The notes under the pieces: generated by a model
Databases searched by the model: none
What the model saw: only the letters and a program-made list of their open reading frames with translations
What the model was told of the DNA's origin: nothing
Made by a program: the position numbers and the translations under genes
Shown here: one piece after another, positions 1 through 4,721 of the stretch
Layout of the letters: the number at the start of each line of letters is the position of its first letter
Numbering within the stretch: the first letter of the stretch is position 1
DNA from: Neisseriaceae bacterium
GTDB lineage: Bacteria > Pseudomonadota > Gammaproteobacteria > Burkholderiales > UBA11063
DNA: 6,427 nt
Direction: 5' to 3'
Assembly: GCA_027371515.1 (NCBI GenBank)
Contig: DAHXMX010000055.1
Location: 1 to 6,427 of the forward strand

Positions 1-225
1 CTCAAGAATAGTCTTTAATGTTTCTTGTAAATTTTGTCTTGCCAATTGATCTACATTATCATTTGTTGCAACACCAGTTAAGAGTAAATTTTTTTTAATT
101 CTAACTAATGATTTCTTTGATATAACTACAGCCAAATTACATAATTGTGTCCCTAAAAAACGTAAAACCGTTAACGGTAAAAAACTCATTATAACTAATA
201 TTATACGCACTAAATAATAATTCAT
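1..225 (-). CDS. LpxL/HtrB-like lipid A acyltransferase, N-terminal part (runs off the left edge)
   Basis: The 75 visible codons start at ATG 225-223 and stay open to base 1. The product begins MNYYLVRIILVIMSFLPL, a hydrophobic N-terminal anchor (about residues 4-20). It continues with LRFLGTQLCNLAVVISKKS and a basic stretch leading to RIKKNLLLTG, then ends in LARQNLQETLKTILE. This layout (membrane anchor, a 'P..LR.LG' helix, 'R....NL', then a helix before the catalytic HxxxxD block) is what I know from the lysophospholipid acyltransferase family of LpxL/LpxM/HtrB. Those enzymes add a secondary acyl chain to lipid A at the inner membrane and are about 300 residues long. The catalytic motif lies outside the window, so the assignment rests on the N-terminal pattern only. 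The ATG overlaps the TGA of the preceding methyltransferase gene (ATGA, 4 nt), suggesting translational coupling as the last visible gene of this operon. The substrate and exact paralogue cannot be decided. Confidence 0.7.
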   Translation of the reverse strand, partial: MNYYLVRIILVIMSFLPLTVLRFLGTQLCNLAVVISKKSLVRIKKNLLLTGVATNDNVDQLARQNLQETLKTILE

Positions 226-989
226 TTATAAACTCTTTGACGATATGTTTCAAACAAACAAATTCCACTAGCCATGGCTACATTCAAAGACTCTACCCCA
301 CCACTCATAGGAATAGCTAACTTTATATCCACCATACTTGCAATCTCATCAGACAATCCCATGCCTTCATTACCAAATGCCCAAAGAATACTTTTTTGTG
401 ATAAATTATACTGATAAATATTATGTAACGTATTAGGCATGGTTGCAATACTAATTCCTTGATATTTAGCAATAAAATCACTTAATCTTTCGGTATAAAT
501 AACATTAAGTCCAAACTGTACCCCTTGAGAAGCACGAATTACTTTAGAATTGTATACATCAACAGAATCGTTAGATAATATAATATTTTTAAAACCACTA
601 GCTTTAGCTACTCTTAGTATAGCTCCTAAATTACCTGGGTCTTGAATGCTCTCTAATATAATACAATCACTATTATATAACTCTTCAGGCTCTACTTTAT
701 ATTCAAAATTAATCACACCAACAAGACTAATTTCACTATCTAAATTAGATATTTTATTTAAAACGATAGAATTTGCAGTATAGAGCTTCACTCCTTGAAT
801 ATCAAGATGTTGTATATTAGCATTATCATTAATTATTAAGCTATCTAATATACCGTGACAAATAGCCTCTACGACTAAATGTTCACCATAAATAATAGCT
901 TGATGATGTTCCCAACGATAATGTGAACTATCTCTTAATTTACAAAGATGCTTAACAAATTGATTATTTTTCGATACTATATTAATCAT
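222..989 (-). CDS. TrmH/SpoU-family RNA 2'-O-methyltransferase
   Basis: 255 residues, the normal size for a SpoU (SPOUT superfamily) enzyme with an N-terminal L30e-like substrate-binding domain (about residues 1-100, including YGEHLVVEA at 34-42) and a C-terminal trefoil-knot catalytic domain (about 107-250). All three SpoU motifs are seen. Motif 1 is DPGNLGAILR (117-126, with N120 and catalytic-type R126), motif 2 is FGNEGMGLS (205-213, with E208), and motif 3 is IPMSGGVESLNVAMA (226-240, with S234 and N236). Members of this family transfer a methyl group from SAM to a ribose 2'-OH of rRNA or tRNA. The target nucleotide cannot be read from the sequence. The protein does not look like classical RlmB or TrmL, so I give no symbol. 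The ATG (989-987) lies inside the end of ispD (8-nt overlap, ATGATTAA) and has no clear Shine-Dalgarno sequence, so translation probably depends on coupling. The function class is secure. Confidence 0.9.
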   Translation of the reverse strand: MINIVSKNNQFVKHLCKLRDSSHYRWEHHQAIIYGEHLVVEAICHGILDSLIINDNANIQHLDIQGVKLYTANSIVLNKISNLDSEISLVGVINFEYKVEPEELYNSDCIILESIQDPGNLGAILRVAKASGFKNIILSNDSVDVYNSKVIRASQGVQFGLNVIYTERLSDFIAKYQGISIATMPNTLHNIYQYNLSQKSILWAFGNEGMGLSDEIASMVDIKLAIPMSGGVESLNVAMASGICLFETYRQRVYK

Positions 990-1665
990 GATTTTTCATT
1001 AATAAAAGTTCTGCAAGCTTAATATCATGCGGATAAGTAACTTTAATATTAGTATTATCATTTATAATAATTTGTACTGTTAAACCCAATTGCTCTACTG
1101 CACTAGCTTCATCGGTAACTAAACTTAAATCGGCATTATCTAATGCATCATATAGTATATGATAACGAAACATTTGTGGTGTTTGCGCTAAATATATGCA
1201 CTCACGCGGTATCGTTTTATCAATCACATTATCAGTAACATATTTAACCGTATCGGTAGATTGATGAGCCAATATCCCGCCAACTGGATTTATACTTAAT
1301 TTATCGATTAACATATTTACCATCTTAGGTGTAATACAACACCGCGCCGCATCATGAACTAATACCCAGTCATGAGCATGGCAATTTAATTTTTTTAATC
1401 CATTAATCACCGAATGAGCACGAGTTATTCCGCCTACTTTATGGATCGTTAATTTAGGACTAATTGATTGATAAACGTCAATATTATTATCATCAGGACT
1501 AGCAACCAATATTATTTGCTCAATTCGATCTACTAATAGCAACGCACTTAATGTATGTTCAAGAATTGAGATCCCATTAATTAAAGTATATTGTTTAGGT
1601 AATGTACTACCAAATCTTGAGCCTTTACCTGCAACAGGTACTATAACATAATATTTAGACAACAT
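982..1665 (-). CDS. ispD: 2-C-methyl-D-erythritol 4-phosphate cytidylyltransferase (IspD)
   Basis: 227 residues, close to E. coli IspD (236). It makes CDP-methylerythritol from MEP and CTP, the third step of the MEP isoprenoid pathway, in the cytoplasm as a dimer. Visible signatures are the N-terminal nucleotide-binding loop VPVAGKGSRFGSTLPKQY (9-26) with R17 and K24 matching E. coli R20 and K27, then VHDAAR (103-108, D105/R108), the TPQMF segment (162-166) after R154, the VTDEASAVE motif (183-191), and NIKVT (206-210) with K208. Two positions differ from the usual consensus: V11 where most enzymes have Ala (AAG), and C109 where VHDAARP has Pro. All expected binding residues remain, so I infer an active enzyme. 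The ATG directly follows the TAG of dnaQ (TAGATG), with an AGGT element about 7 nt upstream. An organism using this gene makes isoprenoids by the MEP route. Confidence 0.95.
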   Translation of the reverse strand: MLSKYYVIVPVAGKGSRFGSTLPKQYTLINGISILEHTLSALLLVDRIEQIILVASPDDNNIDVYQSISPKLTIHKVGGITRAHSVINGLKKLNCHAHDWVLVHDAARCCITPKMVNMLIDKLSINPVGGILAHQSTDTVKYVTDNVIDKTIPRECIYLAQTPQMFRYHILYDALDNADLSLVTDEASAVEQLGLTVQIIINDNTNIKVTYPHDIKLAELLLMKNHD

Positions 1666-2400
1666 CTATTTAACCTGATTAAACCAAGTACTCATACCTT
1701 GACTTATCTTATCTAAAGTCTGCAAATACTGATTATGTAATTCTATTTCTTCTAAACTCGGGTGTATAATTTTTAAATTAAGACCAAGTGTTTCAACCGG
1801 TATAAATTCAGTAACTATGTTATTAATATTTTTTGAATCATCTTCAAGTAAATTAATCTGCTCTTTAGTTAAAATTAAATATACTTCTGCTAACAATTCA
1901 CAATCTATTAATGCACCATGATAACTACGATTACTGCGATTAATGCCAAAACGATCACAAAGTGCATCAAGACTATTTTTACCACCTGGATATTTATGGC
2001 GCGCAAGCACCAAAGTATCTATAACTCCAACAATATATGAATCAAAATTTTGCAAATCAGGTATATTCGATTTTTCCAAGTTAAACTGATAATTGAGAAA
2101 ATTCAAATCAAACTTAGCATTGTGAATAATTAACTCACTATCTTGCACAAAATTAATAATTTCTGGTACTCTATAAGTAAAAACAGGTTCATCTTTAACA
2201 TCTTCATATCTAATACCATGGATTGAAACAGCTGCTTCATCGATATCACGTTCAGGATTAACATAAAAATGTAATTTCTCCCCAGTTAACTTACGATCTA
2301 TCATTTCCAAAGCAGCAAATTCTATAATTCTATCACCTGCTTCTGGCTTAAAACCAGTAGTTTCTGTATCAAGTATTATTTGACGATATTTCTTATTCAA
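1666..2400 (-). CDS. dnaQ: DNA polymerase III epsilon subunit, 3'-5' proofreading exonuclease
   Basis: 244 residues against 243 in E. coli, aligning end to end. The DEDDh exonuclease fold shows ExoI LDTETTG (10-16; D11, E13), ExoII HNAKFDLNFL (93-102; D98) and ExoIII HGALIDCELLAEVY (161-174; H161, D166), so all five metal or catalytic residues are present. After the catalytic domain, QINLL (181-185) sits at the place of the E. coli clamp-binding motif (Q182-F187) and resembles the beta-clamp pentapeptide consensus. The tail (about 205-240, with LKIIHPSLEEIELHNQYL) corresponds to the region that binds the alpha subunit. It is therefore the replicative proofreader rather than a stand-alone exonuclease. 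The start is TTG (2400-2398), immediately after the stop of the upstream gene. It is supported by AAGGTG 6 nt upstream and by the alignment of MNKKYRQI with the E. coli N terminus. No ATG exists at this point. Confidence 0.95.
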   Translation of the reverse strand: MNKKYRQIILDTETTGFKPEAGDRIIEFAALEMIDRKLTGEKLHFYVNPERDIDEAAVSIHGIRYEDVKDEPVFTYRVPEIINFVQDSELIIHNAKFDLNFLNYQFNLEKSNIPDLQNFDSYIVGVIDTLVLARHKYPGGKNSLDALCDRFGINRSNRSYHGALIDCELLAEVYLILTKEQINLLEDDSKNINNIVTEFIPVETLGLNLKIIHPSLEEIELHNQYLQTLDKISQGMSTWFNQVK

Positions 2401-2790
2401 TTATAGCACCTTAAATTTGTATAATACAGTACCACAAGAATTACAGATATAAAACCTATATTTGCTAGTTCTATGAAATAATCCACGATGTATTAAATCA
2501 CGTGAACCACAATTGTAACAACTAACACCTATGTTTTCATGAGTTCTTGGATATCTCTGCATATACGTACTTATATCAGGCAATTTACTCCATCTAATAA
2601 TTTTTTGTATAAAACCAAATAAATAAATTAATAAACCCGTAATTAAAAACCATATAAAATTAACACTAAAGAAAAAAAATAGTGATGCCATGATACTGAA
2701 AATCAGCATGACTACCAAGAAACTGCCAAATAAGTACGAAAAAAATGAACTAAACATCAAAAACAAAAACAACAGTATAATTATTTCCAA
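2401..2790 (-). CDS. Uncharacterised small membrane protein with C-terminal zinc-ribbon motif
   Basis: I do not recognise this 129-residue protein. Residues 2-61 are almost continuously hydrophobic and rich in Phe, Leu and Ile, enough for two or three membrane segments (roughly 3-22, 24-42 and 43-61). A basic and aromatic linker follows (K63, R66, W67, K69), which by the positive-inside rule suggests a cytoplasmic C-terminal part. That part holds two CxxC pairs, C91-YN-C94 and C116-NS-C119, each followed by Gly (CGS, CGT), with 21 residues between them. This is a likely zinc ribbon, ending in VLYKFKVL. The start is TTG (2790-2788), chosen because a perfect AGGAG lies 8 nt upstream. The next in-frame Met (residue 12) would cut into the first hydrophobic segment. 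It is the first gene of the leftward operon and abuts dnaQ with no gap. Function is unknown; the operon position may reflect only shared transcription. Confidence 0.8.
   Translation of the reverse strand: MEIIILLFLFLMFSSFFSYLFGSFLVVMLIFSIMASLFFFFSVNFIWFLITGLLIYLFGFIQKIIRWSKLPDISTYMQRYPRTHENIGVSCYNCGSRDLIHRGLFHRTSKYRFYICNSCGTVLYKFKVL
2407..2412 (-). promoter_or_regulatory. Ribosome binding site supporting the TTG start of dnaQ
   Basis: On the minus strand AAGGTG lies 6 nt before the TTG at 2400-2398, inside the last codons (K-V-L-stop) of the upstream gene. It is a good match to the 16S rRNA 3' end and decides the non-ATG start of dnaQ. Being inside the preceding gene, it also fits coupled translation. 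Confidence 0.65.
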
Positions 2791-2798
2791 CCAATCAA

Positions 2799-2803
2799 CT
2801 CCT
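2799..2803 (-). promoter_or_regulatory. Ribosome binding site supporting the TTG start of the zinc-ribbon membrane gene
   Basis: Minus-strand AGGAG, separated by 8 nt (TTGATTGG) from TTG 2790-2788. It is the best Shine-Dalgarno match in the window and the main reason for taking this TTG as the start of the first gene of the leftward operon. Another TTG directly after AGGAG is too close to be used and is out of frame. Confidence 0.65.
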
Positions 2804-2840
2804 AATATTTTTTATTTATCTCGTATAAAGTCGCTATTTT

Positions 2841-2846
2841 ATCATA
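2841..2846 (-). promoter_or_regulatory. Possible -10 element for the leftward operon
   Basis: Minus-strand TATGAT (5 of 6 matches to TATAAT) lies about 50 nt before the TTG start of the first leftward gene. The hexamer 17 nt upstream, TTTAAT (2864-2869), is a poor -35 (3 of 6). In such AT-rich DNA this kind of match occurs often by chance. A leftward promoter must exist in 2791-2938 or overlap coaD, but its exact site is uncertain. Confidence 0.25.
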
Positions 2847-2891
2847 AATAAGATGCCTAATATATTAAATAAGTAGCCAGCTCTTATATAG

Positions 2892-2897
2892 TATAAT
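2892..2897 (+). promoter_or_regulatory. -10 element of the coaD promoter
   Basis: Perfect TATAAT. Transcription would start about 7 nt further on, near 2904, giving a 5' leader of about 35 nt before the ATG at 2939. No good -35 is found 16-18 nt upstream (the ATAAGT/TAAGTA region), and the TGn extension is absent, so the promoter may be weak or activator-dependent. The -10 overlaps the left arm of the palindrome at 2893-2910. Confidence 0.45.
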
Positions 2898-2910
2898 CAC
2901 AGGTGATTAT
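2893..2910. promoter_or_regulatory. Candidate operator: 18-bp interrupted palindrome at the coaD promoter
   Basis: ATAATCAC-AG-GTGATTAT: two perfect 8-bp arms separated by 2 bp. The site covers most of the -10 hexamer and the expected transcription start. This is where a dimeric repressor would block RNA polymerase. The ATAAT/ATTAT outer ends recall Fur-type boxes, but the match is not close enough to name a regulator. It is too short in its loop to act as an RNA hairpin terminator and has no following U-run. The symmetry is seen directly; the operator role is inferred. Confidence 0.45.
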
Positions 2911-2938
2911 TAAATTAAAACAAATTGGAACCTTTATT

Positions 2939-3439
2939 ATGAAAAAAGCAGTTTATGCAGGAAGCTTTGATCCTATTACTAACGGGCACTTATGGATAAT
3001 TGAACAAGCCACACAAATGTTTGATGAACTTATAGTTGCTATTGGAGATAATGCAAATAAAAAATACACTTTTAATTTAGATACCCGCTTAAAACTACTA
3101 CATAAGGTAACTAAAAAATACAAAAATGTTACTATAGATAAATTTAATAATCAATTTTTAATTACTTATGCCAAAAATATTAATGCTCAATATATAATTC
3201 GAGGAATTAGGAATACAGCTGATTATGAATACGAAAAAAGCATGCGCTATATTAATTCAGATATCGATCCAAACATTAATACCATATTCTTAATACCACC
3301 AAGGAAAGTAGCCGAAGTATCATCAAGTCTAATAAAAGGATTAGTTGGTTCAGAAGGTTTTGAACAAATAATAACAAAATATGTGCCACAACCTGTAACT
3401 GAATTGTTAATCAAATGGAGCAACGATAAGCATGAATAA
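2939..3439 (+). CDS. coaD: Phosphopantetheine adenylyltransferase (CoaD)
   Basis: 166 residues from ATG 2939 (E. coli CoaD has 159). It transfers AMP from ATP to 4'-phosphopantetheine, the penultimate step of CoA synthesis, in the cytoplasm. Seen motifs are AGSFDPITNGH (7-17) with the nucleotidylyltransferase TxGH-type signature T14-N-G-H17, RGIRNTADYEYEKSM (88-102) with R88 and R91 as in E. coli, and the SSS-xx-K segment (128-133) near the C terminus. Compared with the classical enzyme, the stretch after SSS (KGLVGSEGFEQIITKYVPQPV) and 'AGSFD' rather than 'PGTFD' suggest a divergent CoaD subgroup; that is from memory of the family, not a search. A GTG at 2903 in the same frame would add 12 residues. 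I reject it because it falls at the predicted transcription start, while ATG 2939 has GGAA 8 nt upstream and gives the family's usual N terminus. The 3' end overlaps the next gene by 8 nt. Confidence 0.92.
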   Translation: MKKAVYAGSFDPITNGHLWIIEQATQMFDELIVAIGDNANKKYTFNLDTRLKLLHKVTKKYKNVTIDKFNNQFLITYAKNINAQYIIRGIRNTADYEYEKSMRYINSDIDPNINTIFLIPPRKVAEVSSSLIKGLVGSEGFEQIITKYVPQPVTELLIKWSNDKHE

Positions 3440-4661
3440 AAAACTATACCACGCTTTAATGGCGCTATTACGTGAAATAATCAAATTTGAGCAACCAAGC
3501 GATAAATTATTATCCATTTTTTTTTATCACAATAAAAAATTAACTACTCAAGAGCGAACTTTAGTCGCCGATGTAGTATATACCGTACTTAGAAATTATC
3601 ACAAATTAAACGCACTATACCAAACAAATATACCAACTATTGTTGCTGTAGTTATACTACATTATTTAAATTATAAACCTTCATATTTAAGCACAATATC
3701 CAATATTGACATACCGACTATCATTAATCAAGAAAAAGTTTTAAATAGCACTAGCAACCTTGAATTGCCTCAATGGATAATTGATGAGCTTCAATATGAA
3801 TATACTATAGATGAAATCAAAGCAATTGCTCATGGCATGAATAACACCGCACCTCTTGATTTGCGTGTCAATGTTACGAATATAACATACAATCAAGTAT
3901 TTAATCAGCTTAATAATGAAGGTTTAAACCCACAAACAATGTCTTATTCTCCTTATGGAATTAGATTATTCAATAAAACCTTTCTATCTAAACATAAACT
4001 TTTTTTAGATGGACATATTGAAGTTCAAGACGAATCAAGTCAAATTGCCGGAATGTTACTTAATCCAAAACGTGGCAGCATGGTAGTAGACTTCTGCGCC
4101 GGCGCTGGAGGTAAAACACTGCTTTTTGGTATGCTGATGCGTAATAGTGGGCGTATTTATGCTTTTGATATTAACGAAAGACGCTTAAATAACTTAACCC
4201 CAAGGCTTAAACGCTCTGGATTAACAAATGTTTATCCTGAATTAATTAATAATGAGCAAGATTCAAAAATAAAACGCTTGTATAATAAAATAGATCATGT
4301 ATTTGTCGATGCACCATGCTCTGGGCTTGGTACATTAAGACGTAACCCAGATATTAAATTTAGACAAACACCAGAATCTATAAATGAACTAAATCAACAA
4401 CAAATATCAATTTTAAATAATGCAGCACCATTAGTCAAAAATAATGGCTATCTAGTATATGCAACTTGCAGTATTTTAAAACGCGAAAATGATGATATCG
4501 TAGCTAAGTTCATTCAAGACAATCCGAACTTTAAAGTAATAGACATTAAAAACATATTTAAAAATCAATCATTACATAATCAATCTAATTATCTAAAGCT
4601 TTTACCTCACTTACATCAAACTGATGGTTTTTTTGCTTGCCTTATGCAAAAAACCACTTGA
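3432..4661 (+). CDS. RsmB/NOP-family RNA (cytosine-5) methyltransferase
   Basis: 409 residues. The N-terminal third (about 1-135) is helical and NusB-like, including ERTLVADVVYTVLRNYHKLN (41-60). The C-terminal part is a Rossmann SAM-dependent methyltransferase: VQDESSQ (198-204), SAM motif I DFCAGAGGKT (220-229), acidic YAFDIN (243-248), motif IV DAPCSGLGTLRRNPD (293-307; C296) and motif VI YATCS (343-347; C346). C346 is the expected nucleophile and C296 the release cysteine, so both are present. The protein ends in the family's DGFFA block (398-402). The family forms m5C in RNA; RsmB itself modifies 16S rRNA C967. Motif I here is DFCAGAGG rather than the DLCAAPGG of E. coli RsmB, pointing to a different RsmB-like subgroup, so I do not assign the C967 site. 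The ATG overlaps coaD (ATGAATAA), indicating coupled expression. A run of nine T (3517-3525) encodes I-F-F near residue 30. Confidence 0.88.
   Translation: MNKKLYHALMALLREIIKFEQPSDKLLSIFFYHNKKLTTQERTLVADVVYTVLRNYHKLNALYQTNIPTIVAVVILHYLNYKPSYLSTISNIDIPTIINQEKVLNSTSNLELPQWIIDELQYEYTIDEIKAIAHGMNNTAPLDLRVNVTNITYNQVFNQLNNEGLNPQTMSYSPYGIRLFNKTFLSKHKLFLDGHIEVQDESSQIAGMLLNPKRGSMVVDFCAGAGGKTLLFGMLMRNSGRIYAFDINERRLNNLTPRLKRSGLTNVYPELINNEQDSKIKRLYNKIDHVFVDAPCSGLGTLRRNPDIKFRQTPESINELNQQQISILNNAAPLVKNNGYLVYATCSILKRENDDIVAKFIQDNPNFKVIDIKNIFKNQSLHNQSNYLKLLPHLHQTDGFFACLMQKTT
4626..4655 (+). repeat. Inverted repeat (possible RNA hairpin) at the 3' end of the RsmB-like gene
   Basis: GGTTTTTTTGC (4626-4636) faces GCAAAAAACC (4646-4655): ten pairs with one bulged T and a 9-nt loop. 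It lies within the last dozen codons before the TGA at 4659-4661. A following T-run is lacking (ACTTGAAAAAA follows), so it is not a standard intrinsic terminator. It may slow transcripts or protect a 3' end, or be a chance product of T- and A-runs coding for FF and KT. Confidence 0.4.
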
Positions 4662-4685
4662 AAAAATTACAAATAACATTAATAT
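4658..4685 (+). promoter_or_regulatory. Possible promoter for moxR
   Basis: TTGAAA (4658-4663, 5 of 6 matches to TTGACA) is followed after 16 nt by TAATAT (4680-4685, 4 of 6 matches to TATAAT). A second possible -10, TATATT, lies at 4687-4692 but with too long a spacer. The location in the only sizeable gap among the rightward genes makes a separate moxR promoter plausible. The weak -10 and the AT-rich background keep confidence low. Confidence 0.35.
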
Positions 4686-4698
4686 CTATATTAGATGT
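4676..4698. repeat. Imperfect inverted repeat in the gap before moxR
   Basis: ACATTAATAT (4676-4685) faces ATATTAGATGT (4688-4698). The second arm is the exact complement of the first with one extra G. Only two bases separate the arms, so as RNA the inner pairs would have to open. It overlaps the possible moxR -10 and could be an operator or weak hairpin. There is no T-run after it, so termination is unlikely. Confidence 0.3.
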
Positions 4699-4709
4699 AA
4701 CACTTGTTT

Positions 4710-4714
4710 AAGGA
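4710..4714 (+). promoter_or_regulatory. Ribosome binding site fixing the moxR start
   Basis: AAGGA lies 7 nt before ATG 4722 and favours this codon over the in-frame TTG at 4704, which would put the start upstream of this site and adds a tail (six residues) not typical of MoxR proteins. Confidence 0.65.
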
Positions 4715-4721
4715 TTGGTAT

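Noticed and set aside
2858..2867. TAATATATTA palindrome in the divergent control region
   Set aside because: Short and made only of A and T; expected by chance in this DNA.
2903..2938. GTG start adding 12 residues to CoaD
   Set aside because: The GTG is at the predicted transcription start, inside the palindrome; ATG 2939 has GGAA at good spacing and gives the normal CoaD N terminus.
2791..2938. Riboswitch, tRNA or small gene in the divergent region
   Set aside because: 148 bp of AT-rich DNA with no conserved RNA fold, cloverleaf or credible open frame; leader lengths are too short for a riboswitch.
4626..4661. Intrinsic terminator for the coaD operon
   Set aside because: The stem is mainly A-U, lies inside the coding region and has no T-run after it.
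4704..4721. TTG start adding six residues to MoxR
   Set aside because: The AAGGA site lies between this TTG and ATG 4722, so it can only serve the ATG.
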